Assembly: GCF_014268445.2 (NCBI RefSeq)
Contig: NZ_CP077089.1
Coordinates: 6,242,001-6,306,000 of the forward strand
DNA length: 64,000 nucleotides
Direction: 5' to 3'
Source: Pseudomonas tensinigenes
Lineage (GTDB): Bacteria > Pseudomonadota > Gammaproteobacteria > Pseudomonadales > Pseudomonadaceae
The notes beneath the pieces are model-generated. The model saw only the letters and a list, made by a program, of their open reading frames with translations, had not been told where the DNA came from and ran no database searches. Shown in pieces: positions 28,567-37,962 of this stretch. Position 1 is the stretch's first letter. Every line of letters starts with the position of its first letter. Both the position numbers and the translations under genes were made by a program.

Positions 28567-29541
28567 ATGGCCCACCCGTTTGAAACCCTCACCCCCGACC
28601 TCGTGCTCGATGCCGTTGAAAGCATCGGCTTCCTCAGCGATGCGCGCATTCTGGCGCTGAACAGCTACGAAAACCGCGTTTATCAGGTCGGCATCGAAGA
28701 CTCCGAACCGCTGATTGCCAAGTTCTACCGTCCGCAACGCTGGACCAACGAAGCCATCCTCGAAGAGCACCAATTCACCTTCGAACTGGCCGACGTCGAA
28801 ATCCCGGTGGTAGCGCCGCTGATCCACAACGGCGAAACCCTGCACGAGCATGCCGGTTTCCGCTTCACCCTGTTCCCGCGTCGTGGCGGTCGTGCGCCGG
28901 AGCCGGGCAACCTTGATCAGCTGTATCGCCTCGGCCAGTTGCTCGGGCGGATTCACGCGGTCGGCGCGACCAAGCCGTTTGAACACCGCGAAGCTCTCGC
29001 TGTGCAGAACTTCGGCCACGCCTCGCTGAACACCTTGCTCGAAGGCAACTTCATTCCGAAAAGCCTGCTGCCGGCCTACGAGTCCGTCGCCCGCGACCTG
29101 CTCAAGCGCGTGGAAGATGCTTACGCCAACACACCGCACCAGAACATCCGCATGCACGGCGATTGCCACCCCGGCAACATGATGTGCCGTGACGAGATGT
29201 TCCACATCGTCGACCTCGACGACTGCCGCATGGGCCCGGCGGTGCAGGACATCTGGATGATGCTCGCCGGGGATCGTCAGGAATGCCTGGGGCAGTTGTC
29301 GGAATTGATGGATGGCTACAACGAGTTTCACGACTTCGACCCGCGTGAACTGGCGCTGATCGAACCGTTGCGTGCCTTGCGTCTGATGCACTACAGCGCT
29401 TGGCTGGCGCGCCGTTGGGATGACCCGGCTTTCCCGCACAGCTTTCCGTGGTTCGGCACCGAGCGCTATTGGGGTGATCAGGTGTTGGCGTTGCGTGAGC
29501 AATTGTCCGCGCTCAACGAAGAACCGCTGAAACTCTTCTGA
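28567..29541 (+). CDS. srkA: stress response kinase A (SrkA/YihE)
   Basis: 324-aa Ser/Thr kinase of the aminoglycoside-phosphotransferase fold, which in E. coli counters MazEF-linked death and protects under oxidative or envelope stress. Catalytic loop HGDCHPGNMM and metal-binding VDLDDCRMGP are clear. Start at ATG 28567 (MAHPFETLTPD) after CAGGAG; the 49-codon extension runs through the REP. In E. coli srkA is linked to dsbA, here it is alone. Confidence 0.9.
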   Translation: MAHPFETLTPDLVLDAVESIGFLSDARILALNSYENRVYQVGIEDSEPLIAKFYRPQRWTNEAILEEHQFTFELADVEIPVVAPLIHNGETLHEHAGFRFTLFPRRGGRAPEPGNLDQLYRLGQLLGRIHAVGATKPFEHREALAVQNFGHASLNTLLEGNFIPKSLLPAYESVARDLLKRVEDAYANTPHQNIRMHGDCHPGNMMCRDEMFHIVDLDDCRMGPAVQDIWMMLAGDRQECLGQLSELMDGYNEFHDFDPRELALIEPLRALRLMHYSAWLARRWDDPAFPHSFPWFGTERYWGDQVLALREQLSALNEEPLKLF

Positions 29542-29556
29542 TTCACCAATATCCTT

Positions 29557-29644
29557 GTGGGAGCGAGCCTGCTCGCGAATACGGACTGACATTCGACACT
29601 GATGTCGACTGAAACGACGCCTTCGCGAGCAGGCTCGCTCCCAC
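29557..29644. repeat. REP doublet between srkA and rarD
   Basis: Inverted REP cores at 29557-29578 and 29623-29644. Confidence 0.92.
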
Positions 29645-29744
29645 AATTTCGGTGTTCACAATTTCCCGACCATTGCGCTACGGCACTCGCCGACAAATCT
29701 CCTTACAATCCCTCCTTTGTTAGCTGCCTAAGCAAGGATTCTGC

Positions 29745-30632
29745 ATGCAAGCCGCCAACCCGCGTCGCGGGTACATTCTGGGCCTGAGTGCCTACATCAT
29801 CTGGGGCCTGTTCCCGATCTACTTCAAAGCCATCGCCGAAGTGCCGGCGGTCGAGATCATCATCCATCGGGTGCTGTGGTCGGCGCTGTTCGGTGCGCTG
29901 CTGCTGATGGTGTGGAAACACCCGGGCTGGTTGCGCGAACTGCTCGACAACCCCAAACGCTTGGCGATTCTGGCGCTGAGCGGCACGTTGATCGCGGCTA
30001 ACTGGCTGACCTACGTGTGGTCGGTGAATAACGGGCGCATGCTTGAGGCGAGCCTCGGTTATTACATCAACCCGTTGGTAAACGTGCTGTTGGGGATGTT
30101 GATTCTCGGCGAACGCTTGCGGCGGATGCAGTGGATTGCGGTCGGTCTGGCGGCGGTCGGTGTCGCGCAACAGATGTGGCAGGTCGGCAGTCTGCCGTGG
30201 GTGTCGCTGGTGCTGGCGCTGACGTTCGGCTTCTACGGTCTGATCCGCAAACAGGCGCCGGTCAAGGCGTTGCCGGGGCTGGTGGTGGAAACCTGGATGC
30301 TGGTGCCGATCGCGATTGCCTGGCTGCTGTTCAACCAGACCGCGACCAGCGCTCAACCGGAGTTCTGGACCACGTCCCAAGCCTGGTGGCTGGTGGCGGC
30401 CGGGCCGGTGACGTTGATCCCACTGGTGTGCTTCAACGCCGCCACGCGCCACTTGCCGTACACCACGATCGGTTTCCTGCAATACCTGGCGCCGACCCTG
30501 GTGCTGTTGCAAGCGGTGCTGCTGTTCGGTGAGCATCTATCGTCCAGCACACTGGTGGCGTTTATCTTCATTTGGGCCGGTCTGGCCGTTTACAGCGTCG
30601 ATGCGGTGATCAGTTTGCGTCGGCGCAGCTGA
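29745..30632 (+). CDS. rarD: RarD family EamA transporter
   Basis: 295-aa inner-membrane protein with ten hydrophobic segments and the RarD signature start GYILGLSAYIIWGLFPIYFKAIAEVPAVEIIIHR. DMT-superfamily permease; RarD has been linked to chloramphenicol sensitivity, substrate unknown. AAGGATTCTGC precedes ATG 29745. A palindrome follows the stop. Confidence 0.9.
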   Translation: MQAANPRRGYILGLSAYIIWGLFPIYFKAIAEVPAVEIIIHRVLWSALFGALLLMVWKHPGWLRELLDNPKRLAILALSGTLIAANWLTYVWSVNNGRMLEASLGYYINPLVNVLLGMLILGERLRRMQWIAVGLAAVGVAQQMWQVGSLPWVSLVLALTFGFYGLIRKQAPVKALPGLVVETWMLVPIAIAWLLFNQTATSAQPEFWTTSQAWWLVAAGPVTLIPLVCFNAATRHLPYTTIGFLQYLAPTLVLLQAVLLFGEHLSSSTLVAFIFIWAGLAVYSVDAVISLRRRS

Positions 30633-30653
30633 TCAAAAAACGCACAAACCCTC

Positions 30654-30678
30654 GCAGGCCACGGTTCTCGTGGCCTGC
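30654..30678 (+). terminator. stem-loop after rarD
   Basis: Perfect ten-bp stem GCAGGCCACG / CGTGGCCTGC with loop GTTCT, 21 bases after the rarD stop. No real T run follows (ATCGTTCC), so termination is uncertain; it could also be a transcript-end stabiliser. Confidence 0.55.
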
Positions 30679-30695
30679 ATCGTTCCTTCCCAAGG

Positions 30696-30817
30696 TTATC
30701 CACAGCGTGATCCCCGCCGTTTGTGCGCAAGTCACTGAATGTTGGCGGTTTTTTGATCAGTTCCGCGCAAGCCCCGGCCGGCTTGACGCTGCGCCCGGTC
30801 TCTACAGGTTATCCACA
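30696..30817 (+). promoter_or_regulatory. two perfect DnaA boxes
   Basis: TTATCCACA occurs at 30696-30704 and 30809-30817 in direct orientation in a 224-base gene-free stretch; a degenerate inverted copy (CTGGATAAC) lies near 30837. The exact 9-mer is the high-affinity DnaA site. There is no dnaA, gyrB or parAB nearby, so this is not oriC; it may titrate or regulate. Confidence 0.5.
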
Positions 30818-30855
30818 GGCAGGTGCACGTTTAAACTGGATAACCTGATCGACCC

Positions 30856-31374
30856 TTAAACATCTGTGCGTAACACCAGTTCGACCATCAGATCGTCGGC
30901 CAGGGTTTCCAGGCGCGACTGCAAGACGTCGAGCGACAAGGTCAGCGGCACCGCAAGAATTGCTTCGGCGTGAAACAGCGGCTCGCTGCTCATCGGTGCC
31001 GGACGCACTTCCGTCACCAGTCGCTCAAGGTTGACGCCCTGCTCGCTCAACAGCCGGGTTATATCGCGGACGATGCCGGGCCGGTCATTGCCCACCAGCT
31101 CCATCGCGATCGGCTTCCATGTGCAGGACTGCTCAATGCCACTCTCGGCAATCAGTACGCGAATGCCATGCGTCGACAATGCTTGTAGGGAATCGACTAA
31201 TTCGTCGTAAGCCTCTGCCGGCACGCCCACCCGAAGAATCCCGGCGAACTGCCCGGCCATCCTCGACATGCGGCTTTCCAGCCAGTTACCGCCGTGCTCG
31301 GCGATGCATTGGGCGATGCGCTCGACCTGTCCGGGCTTGTCCGGGGCGAAAACAGTGAGTACGAGATGGTCCAT
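30856..31374 (-). CDS. gcvR: glycine cleavage system transcriptional repressor-like ACT protein
   Basis: 172-aa protein with two tandem ACT domains (MDHLVLTVFAPDKPGQVERIAQCIAEHGGNWLES and MELVGNDRPGIVRDITRLLSEQGVNLERL), the GcvR layout. GcvR senses glycine and antagonises GcvA in enterics. No gcv genes are near, so this may be a GcvR homolog with another partner. Solitary, on the minus strand. Confidence 0.8.
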   Translation of the reverse strand: MDHLVLTVFAPDKPGQVERIAQCIAEHGGNWLESRMSRMAGQFAGILRVGVPAEAYDELVDSLQALSTHGIRVLIAESGIEQSCTWKPIAMELVGNDRPGIVRDITRLLSEQGVNLERLVTEVRPAPMSSEPLFHAEAILAVPLTLSLDVLQSRLETLADDLMVELVLRTDV

Positions 31375-31808
31375 GGCGCAGCCCTCTTGTCATGACTTTT
31401 GTTATAGAAGGGGAAGTATAGGCAAGGGTCGAATTTGCGTTGAGGCGACCGACCCTTTCGCGAGCAGGCTCGCTCCCACATAAACCGCTGCCATAGCAGC
31501 CAAATAGCATTTATGTGTACAACTTTTTATATTTAGCTGGAACAATCCAATGGTTTTTTGAGAACATCCCGTTCCGCGATGTGACCGCAATGCGACATGA
31601 GGTCGCAGAACGACGTAATTAGTCTGATTTTCACAAGCGCAACTCATCATGTAGTATGCCGCAGCGCGCACTACATAACGCCGGATCGATGTCTGCCCAA
31701 GGCCTGTTCGCAACCCTGAAAGCCCCGTCAGCAAGGCCCCAAGCCTTTGATTGGTCCCAGCCCAGCCGCCCGCAATGGCATGTACTGGTCGGCAGGTTTG
31801 TGGTTTAA
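31375..31808. other. gene-free region upstream of glcB
   Basis: Contains one single REP core (31458-31479), a perfect inverted repeat TGCGAC-N5-GTCGCA (31591-31607) and another, TGTAGT-N14-ACTACA (31650-31675). These are candidate regulator sites for glcB or gcvR, but I cannot match either to a known factor. No RNA gene recognised. Confidence 0.5.
31458..31479. repeat. single REP core
   Basis: TCGCGAGCAGG...GCTCCCAC without an inverted partner nearby, the only unpaired member of this family in the window. Confidence 0.9.
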
Positions 31809-31886
31809 ATGGCCAGAGGCTTCATTGTCAAAATTGAAGAGCTGAAAAGCGAAATAGCTGAGCAGAGTGAGGCAAGCAATGACTGA
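31809..31886 (+). CDS. possible 25-aa leader peptide overlapping glcB
   Basis: ATG 31809 opens a 25-codon frame ([20 protein letters not shown]...ND) that ends eight bases inside glcB. It is charged and helix-like, with AATGG context but no clear Shine-Dalgarno. It might be a translational leader coupled to glcB or chance; support is only its position and overlap. Confidence 0.3.
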   Translation: MARGFIVKIEELKSEIAEQSEASND

Positions 31887-34056
31887 ACACGTTCAAGTCG
31901 GTGGCCTGCAGGTCGCCAAAGTCCTGTTCGACTTCGTGAACAACGAAGCCATTCCCGGTACCGGCCTCACCGCCGACAAATTCTGGGAAGGTGCCGACAA
32001 GGTCATTCATGACCTGGCGCCGAAGAACAAAGCCCTACTCGCCAAACGCGATGACTTCCAGGCTCGTATCGATGCCTGGCACCAGGAACGCAACGGTCAG
32101 GCGCACGACGCCGTGGCCTATAAAGCCTTCCTGCAAGAAATCGGTTATCTGCTGCCAGAAGCGGCTGATTTCCAGGCAACGACGCAAAACGTCGATGATG
32201 AAATCGCCCGTACCGCCGGCCCGCAACTTGTTGTGCCGGTGATGAACGCCCGCTTCGCTCTCAATGCCTCGAACGCCCGCTGGGGTTCGCTGTATGACGC
32301 CCTCTACGGCACCGACGCGATCAGCGAAGACGGTGGCGCGGAAAAAGGCAAAGGCTACAACAAGGTGCGTGGCGACAAAGTCATCGCCTTCGCCCGTGCT
32401 TTCCTCGACGAAGCTGCGCCATTGGCTGCTGGCTCTCACGTTGACTCGACCGGCTACAAAATCGCTGACGGCAAACTGCTGGTCACCCTCAAGGGCGGCA
32501 GCAACACTGGCCTGCGCGACGATGCACAATTAATCGGTTTCCAGGGCGACGCCAACGCGCCAATCGCGATCCTGCTGAAACACAACGGTCTGCACTTCGA
32601 AATCCAGGTCGACGCCACCACCCCGGTTGGCCAGACCGATGCCGCCGGCGTCAAAGACATCCTGATGGAAGCGGCGCTGACCACCATCATGGACTGCGAA
32701 GACTCCGTGGCCGCTGTCGATGCCGACGACAAAGTGGTGATCTACCGCAACTGGCTCGGCCTGATGAAGGGCGACCTGGCGGAATCCGTGTCCAAGGGTG
32801 GCCAGACCTTCACCCGCACCATGAACCCGGATCGCACCTACACCGCGCCGAATGGCGGTGAAGTGACTTTGCACGGTCGTTCGCTGCTGTTCGTGCGTAA
32901 CGTTGGCCACCTGATGACCATCGACGCGATCCTCGACAAAGACGGCAACGAAGTGCCGGAAGGCATCCTCGACGGTCTGGTCACTTGCCTCGCGGCGATG
33001 CACAACCTCAACGGCAACACCTCGCGCCGCAACACCCGCACAGGTTCCGTCTACATCGTTAAACCGAAGATGCACGGCCCGGAAGAAGCGGCGTTCACCA
33101 ACGAGCTGTTCGGTCGCATCGAAGACGTGTTGGGCCTTACGCGCAACACTCTGAAAGTCGGGATCATGGACGAGGAGCGCCGTACCACGGTCAACCTCAA
33201 GGCCTGTATCAAGGCTGCCAGCGAGCGCGTGGTGTTCATCAACACCGGTTTCCTCGACCGCACCGGCGACGAAATTCACACCTCGATGGAAGCCGGCCCG
33301 GTGGTGCGCAAGGCTGACATGAAGGCTGAGAAGTGGATCGGCGCGTACGAAAACTGGAACGTCGATATCGGTCTGAGCACCGGCCTGCAAGGTCGTGCGC
33401 AAATCGGTAAAGGCATGTGGGCGATGCCGGATCTGATGGCCGCGATGCTTGAGCAGAAAATCGCGCACCCATTGGCTGGCGCCAACACCGCTTGGGTTCC
33501 ATCGCCGACTGCCGCTGCACTGCACGCGCTGCACTACCACAAAGTCGACGTGTTCGCCCGTCAGGCCGAACTGGCCAAACGTGCTCGCGCGTCGGTCGAC
33601 GACATCCTGACCATCCCGCTGGCCGTCAACCCGAACTGGACGCCAGAGCAGATCAAGAACGAACTGGACAACAATGCCCAGGGCATTCTTGGTTACGTGG
33701 TGCGCTGGATCGACCAGGGCGTTGGCTGTTCGAAAGTACCGGACATCAATGACGTCGGCCTGATGGAAGACCGTGCCACGCTGCGGATCTCCAGCCAACA
33801 CATCGCCAACTGGCTGCGCCACGGTGTGGTGACCGAAGCGCAAGTGATGGAAAGCCTCAAGCGCATGGCGCCGGTGGTGGATCGTCAAAACGCCAACGAC
33901 CCGCTGTACCGTCCGCTGGCACCGAACTTCGACAGCAACATCGCCTTCCAGGCGGCGGTCGAACTGGTGGTTGAAGGTACCAAACAGCCGAATGGTTACA
34001 CCGAGCCGGTATTGCACCGTCGTCGTCGCGAGTTCAAGAAGGCCAACGGCCTGTAA
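31879..34056 (+). CDS. glcB: malate synthase G
   Basis: 725-aa malate synthase G, condensing glyoxylate and acetyl-CoA to malate in the glyoxylate shunt and glycolate use. Full family length; [20 protein letters not shown] start, catalytic-region [13 protein letters not shown] and [16 protein letters not shown] are diagnostic. Start at ATG 31879 after GTGAGG; a GTG four codons upstream is unlikely. Solitary, ended by a strong terminator. Confidence 0.97.
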   Translation: MTEHVQVGGLQVAKVLFDFVNNEAIPGTGLTADKFWEGADKVIHDLAPKNKALLAKRDDFQARIDAWHQERNGQAHDAVAYKAFLQEIGYLLPEAADFQATTQNVDDEIARTAGPQLVVPVMNARFALNASNARWGSLYDALYGTDAISEDGGAEKGKGYNKVRGDKVIAFARAFLDEAAPLAAGSHVDSTGYKIADGKLLVTLKGGSNTGLRDDAQLIGFQGDANAPIAILLKHNGLHFEIQVDATTPVGQTDAAGVKDILMEAALTTIMDCEDSVAAVDADDKVVIYRNWLGLMKGDLAESVSKGGQTFTRTMNPDRTYTAPNGGEVTLHGRSLLFVRNVGHLMTIDAILDKDGNEVPEGILDGLVTCLAAMHNLNGNTSRRNTRTGSVYIVKPKMHGPEEAAFTNELFGRIEDVLGLTRNTLKVGIMDEERRTTVNLKACIKAASERVVFINTGFLDRTGDEIHTSMEAGPVVRKADMKAEKWIGAYENWNVDIGLSTGLQGRAQIGKGMWAMPDLMAAMLEQKIAHPLAGANTAWVPSPTAAALHALHYHKVDVFARQAELAKRARASVDDILTIPLAVNPNWTPEQIKNELDNNAQGILGYVVRWIDQGVGCSKVPDINDVGLMEDRATLRISSQHIANWLRHGVVTEAQVMESLKRMAPVVDRQNANDPLYRPLAPNFDSNIAFQAAVELVVEGTKQPNGYTEPVLHRRRREFKKANGL

Positions 34057-34078
34057 CTTGCGCTGAATGCCGGACATG

Positions 34079-34111
34079 AAAAAGCCCTGATCGAAAGATC
34101 AGGGCTTTTTT
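34079..34111 (+). terminator. terminator of glcB
   Basis: Long perfect stem AAAAGCCCTGATC / GATCAGGGCTTTT with GAAA tetraloop and TTTTTT tail, 25 bases after the stop. Confidence 0.96.
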
Positions 34112-34156
34112 GTTTGTGCGGTTTGGGCTGGTATTTGTGGTGGGCTTGAGATCGCC

Positions 34157-34588
34157 CCCCCTCACCCCAGCCCTCTCCCCCAAGGGGTAGAGGGGGAAAG
34201 GGAGCAGATCTGTATGCTTTTCAAAATCTGAGCTCGGCTCAGGAATTGCTCAGGCTAGAGGGGAAAGGGAGCCGATCTCTGTGCTTTTCAAAATCTGAGC
34301 TCGGCTCAGGAATTGCCCAGGCTAGAGGGGAAAGGGAGCCGATCTCTGTGCTTGTCAAAATCTGAGCTCGGCTCAGGAATTGCCCAGGCTAGAGGGGAAA
34401 GGGAGCCGATCTCTGTGCTTTTCAAAATCTGAGCTCGGCTCAGGAATTGCCCAGGCTAGAGGGGAAAGGGGGCCGATCTTTGTGCTTTTCAAAACCGGAG
34501 TTCGACTGAGGAATTTCAGGTCGGTGTACCTCGAATATTCACCTCGGGTCAGTCCCCTCTCCCTCTGGGAGAGGGCTAGGGTGAGGGG
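34157..34588. repeat. palindromic intergenic element expanded by a 67-bp tandem array
   Basis: Outer ends CCCCTCACCCCAGCCCTCTC and GAGAGGGCTAGGGTGAGGGG are inverted repeats shared with elements at 37963, 52212 and 56556. The interior here holds four full 67-bp units (34201-34267, 34268-34334, 34335-34401, 34402-34468), nearly identical, plus a diverged partial fifth from 34469. Each unit contains CTGAGC-TCG-GCTCAG, a small hairpin. Sister elements are about 150-175 bp and have no tandem copies. Confidence 0.9.
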
Positions 34589-34591
34589 CTT

Positions 34592-35038
34592 TTAAGGATC
34601 GATACCCAACTCGTGTTTGACCAGACCGAGCAACTTGCCCGTATCAATCGGCTTGAGCAGAAAATCCACCACGCTCAAATGCATCGCCGCAATCGCGTCT
34701 TTCACATCAGCATCACCCGAAACAATGATGATCGGCATCGCCGCCCGCACCGACTCACGCACTTGCCGAATCAGCTCAAGCCCACCGACATGGCCCATAC
34801 GCAGATCGGTGATGACCAGGCCGATCGAAGGTTTGTCTTCAAGCATCTTCAGCGCAGTCTCGCCACTGGCTGCGGTCAGGCAACGAATGCCGTCCAACGC
34901 GAGAATCTCCGACAACAGCTCCCGGGCGTCCTTGTCGTCATCGACGATCAGTACGCGCTGCGGCGGCAAGTCGGGTTCGAGCATTACAGCGCTGAGCGCT
35001 TCACGCTCGGCGTCGCTCAAAATATCGTGGTCGGACAT
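34592..35038 (-). CDS. stand-alone response regulator receiver protein
   Basis: 148-aa protein that is essentially one REC domain: acidic pocket D33-D35, phospho-acceptor D78 in VITDLRMG, Lys129 in FLLKPID. A short N-terminal tail (MSDHDILSDAEREALSAVML) precedes it, and there is no output domain. No histidine kinase is adjacent. It is divergent from the cNMP/CBS gene. CheY-like signalling role likely; partner unknown. Confidence 0.85.
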   Translation of the reverse strand: MSDHDILSDAEREALSAVMLEPDLPPQRVLIVDDDKDARELLSEILALDGIRCLTAASGETALKMLEDKPSIGLVITDLRMGHVGGLELIRQVRESVRAAMPIIIVSGDADVKDAIAAMHLSVVDFLLKPIDTGKLLGLVKHELGIDP

Positions 35039-35291
35039 GGCATTCTCTACGTTTTCAAATCAATCACCTGGCACAGTCGTCAGACATCGCTAAGCAGAGC
35101 TTCAATGTGCACTTCGTCGGATTTTTTTCCAAGTGGGCAAACAAGGGAATTTCCGACTGTTTGCGTAGGGCATCTCCGAAACTACGCCAATGGTGGCAAA
35201 ACCTAGACTTACGTCCAATGGGCACCCTGTCCGTAGGGGTCGACCATGGCCGTAACGATCCGACAACAACAATTCGAAAAAGACTGCGGTA

Positions 35292-37232
35292 ATGGTTATG
35301 AGTAAAGCGGACGCCTTCACCCAGGCAGGGAAAACCGCGGTATTGCAGAACATTCAGGGCACCCTGCAATTCCTCCAGCGCTTCCCGCCCTTCAATCAGA
35401 TGGAACACGCCCACCTCGCGTATCTGGTGGAGCAATGTCAGCTGCGTTTTTACGGCCAGGGCGAGAGCATCATCAAACCCGTCGACGGCCCGGTCGAACA
35501 TTTCTATATTGTCAAGCAGGGCCGGGTGGTCGGCGAACGCCAGCACATCACCAAACCCGGCACCGAGACCACGTTTGAAATCACCACCGGCGAATGCTTT
35601 CCGCTGGCCGCGTTGCTCGGCGAACGCGCGACGCGCACCGAGCATCTGGCCGGCGAAGACACCTTCTGTCTGCAACTGAACAAACTGGCGTTCATCAAGC
35701 TGTTCGCCCTCTCCAACGCCTTCCGTGATTTCGCCTTGCGCGGGGTCAGCAGCCTGCTCGATCAGGTCAATCAGCAAGTGCAGCAGAAAGCCGTGGAAAC
35801 CCTCGGCACCCAGTACTCGCTGAACACTCGCCTCGGCGAACTGGCCATGCGTCACCCGGTAACCTGCAGCCCCGACACGCCACTGCGCGAAGCGGTGAAG
35901 TTGATGCACGAACAGCAGGTCGGCAGCATCGTTGCGGTGGATGAGCACAAGGCCCCGCTGGGGATTTTCACCCTGCGCGATTTGCGCCATGTCGTGGCCG
36001 AAGGCATCGGCGATTTCAGTGAAGCCATCGAGCGCCACATGACGCCTTCGCCCTTTTATCTTTCGCCGGATCACAGCGCGTTCGATGCGGCGATTGCCAT
36101 GACCGAACGGCATATCGCCCACGTCTGTCTGGTCAAGGATCAGCGCCTGTGCGGCGTGGTTTCCGAGCGCGATCTGTTCTCGCTGCAACGGGTCGATCTG
36201 GTGCATCTGGCGCGGACGATTCGCAGCGCGCAACGCGTCGAACAACTGGTGAGCCTGCGTGGTGAGATCGGCCAACTGGTCGAACGCATGCTCGCCCACG
36301 GCGCTTCTTCGACGCAGATCACCCACATCATCACCCTGCTCAACGACCACACCGTATGCCGGGTGATCGAACTGACTCTCGCGGAAAAAGGCGATCCCGG
36401 CGTGCCGTTCAGTTGGCTGTGTTTCGGCAGCGAAGGCCGCCGCGAGCAGACCCTGCACACCGATCAGGACAACGGCATTCTGTTCGACGCCCGCGATGCC
36501 GCCCATGCGGCGGAGATTCGCGGCAAGCTGCTGCCGATTGCCCAGCAGATCAACCAGAGTCTGGCGCTGTGCGGCTTCACCCTGTGCAAAGGCAACATCA
36601 TGGCCGGCAATCCCGAGCTGTGTTTGTCGCGAGCGGAATGGGCACGGCGTTTTGCAGCTTTTATTCGTGAAGCGACGCCGGAGAATCTGCTCGGGTCGAG
36701 TATTTATTTCGACTTGCGCGTGGTCTGGGGTGATGAACAAGGCTGTGAACAACTGCGCCGGGGCATTCTCGATCAGGTCGGCGACAACCGTTTGTTCCAG
36801 CGCATGATGGCCGAGAACGCCCTGCGCAATCGCCCGCCGGTGGGGCGTTTCCGCGAGTTTGTCCTGGCGCGCAAGAACGGCGAGAAAGCCACGCTGGATC
36901 TCAAGGTTCAAGGCCTGACGCCGTTTGTAGACGGCGCACGCTTGCTGGCGCTGGCCAACGGTATCGACGCCAACAACACCCTCGAACGCTTCCGGCAGTT
37001 GGTCGAGAAAGAAGTCATCGAGCGACTGGATGGCGCGGCGTATGAAGAGGCCTATCACTTCATTCAGCAGACGCGCATGCAGCAACATCAACTGCAGACC
37101 CGCGAGAACCAGCCGTACTCCAATCGCGTCGATCCCGACAGCCTCAATCACCTCGACCGGCGCATCCTGCGGGAATCCCTGCGACAGGCTCAACGCCTGC
37201 AAAGCAGCCTGACCTTGCGGTATCAGCTATGA
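35292..37232 (+). CDS. cNMP-binding/CBS/DUF294 putative nucleotidyltransferase
   Basis: 646-aa multidomain signal protein: cyclic-nucleotide-binding domain (about 30-140), paired CBS domains (about 175-300), a DUF294 nucleotidyltransferase-like domain with GSEGRREQTLHTDQDNGILF, and its C-terminal substrate-binding region. It resembles GlnD-type regulators without the ACT domains. Start is ATG 35292, with ATG 35298 as alternative. Its stop overlaps the exonuclease start by four bases, so the two are co-translated. In pseudomonads such a pair often accompanies acetate metabolism, which cannot be tested here. Confidence 0.85.
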   Translation: MVMSKADAFTQAGKTAVLQNIQGTLQFLQRFPPFNQMEHAHLAYLVEQCQLRFYGQGESIIKPVDGPVEHFYIVKQGRVVGERQHITKPGTETTFEITTGECFPLAALLGERATRTEHLAGEDTFCLQLNKLAFIKLFALSNAFRDFALRGVSSLLDQVNQQVQQKAVETLGTQYSLNTRLGELAMRHPVTCSPDTPLREAVKLMHEQQVGSIVAVDEHKAPLGIFTLRDLRHVVAEGIGDFSEAIERHMTPSPFYLSPDHSAFDAAIAMTERHIAHVCLVKDQRLCGVVSERDLFSLQRVDLVHLARTIRSAQRVEQLVSLRGEIGQLVERMLAHGASSTQITHIITLLNDHTVCRVIELTLAEKGDPGVPFSWLCFGSEGRREQTLHTDQDNGILFDARDAAHAAEIRGKLLPIAQQINQSLALCGFTLCKGNIMAGNPELCLSRAEWARRFAAFIREATPENLLGSSIYFDLRVVWGDEQGCEQLRRGILDQVGDNRLFQRMMAENALRNRPPVGRFREFVLARKNGEKATLDLKVQGLTPFVDGARLLALANGIDANNTLERFRQLVEKEVIERLDGAAYEEAYHFIQQTRMQQHQLQTRENQPYSNRVDPDSLNHLDRRILRESLRQAQRLQSSLTLRYQL

Positions 37233-37936
37233 GCCTGTTCTCGTGGCTGCGCCCGGCGAGTGCGGTGGTGCCGGTGGATTTCCAGCAGCGTCTGGCGCAG
37301 CTGCCGGCGATTACCGAACTGCGCGAATGCACGTTGCGTGAACAACGTTGGGTGGTGCTGGATCTGGAAACCACCGGACTCAACCTGAACAAGGATCGTG
37401 TGCTGTCGATTGGTGCTGTGGTGATCGAGGATGGCGCGATCGATTTCAGCCAGCAGTTCGAGCGGACGCTGCAATGCCGGGAGTTGAAGCTTAGTCCCAG
37501 CGTGTTGATTCACGGTCTGGGGCCGAATGCGATTGCGGCGGGCAGTGAGCCGGCCGAAGCATTGTTGGAGTTCATGGAGTTTGTCGGTGACAGCCCGGTG
37601 CTGGCGTTTCATGCGCCGTTCGATCAGCACATGCTCGGGCGCGCGTTGAAGGAACATCTGGGGCACAAGTTGCAGCAGGTGTTTCTGGATGTCGCCGACA
37701 TTGCACCGCTGGTGTGTCCGCAGGCGCACATTCGTGAGGCCGGGCTGGATGAGTGGATCGACTGGTTCAAGCTTGAGGTGTTCGAGCGGCATAACGCGAG
37801 TGCCGATGCGTTGGCGACGGCGGAGCTGGCGTTGATTCTGTTCAGCCGGGCGCGGGGGCAGCAGATTCATAGTCCGTTGAACTTGCAACAGCGGTTGAGT
37901 CAGTGGAAGCGGCGGCAGCAGGCGCCTTCGTTCTGA
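37229..37936 (+). CDS. 3'-5' exonuclease, DnaQ/epsilon family
   Basis: 235-aa DEDDh exonuclease: WVVLDLETTGL gives D45 and E47, FHAPFDQHML gives the second acidic site, and HNASADALATAEL the His/Asp motif. Homologous to the epsilon proofreading subunit but linked by a four-base overlap to the DUF294 protein, a conserved two-gene unit of unknown role. Confidence 0.88.
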   Translation: MSLFSWLRPASAVVPVDFQQRLAQLPAITELRECTLREQRWVVLDLETTGLNLNKDRVLSIGAVVIEDGAIDFSQQFERTLQCRELKLSPSVLIHGLGPNAIAAGSEPAEALLEFMEFVGDSPVLAFHAPFDQHMLGRALKEHLGHKLQQVFLDVADIAPLVCPQAHIREAGLDEWIDWFKLEVFERHNASADALATAELALILFSRARGQQIHSPLNLQQRLSQWKRRQQAPSF

Positions 37937-37962
37937 AGTTGAGTCGAGTCCAAGATCCATCG

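Noticed and set aside
34201-34517. CRISPR array
   Set aside because: Units are contiguous 67-bp copies that are identical over their whole length, with no variable spacers and no cas genes.
34380-34595. 71-codon frame in the tandem array
   Set aside because: Covers only 67-bp repeats, whose period is not a multiple of three, so no reading frame is maintained between units.
35064-37202. 712-codon frame antisense to the cNMP/CBS gene
   Set aside because: Composition-driven shadow; the opposite strand encodes clear cNMP, CBS and DUF294 domains.
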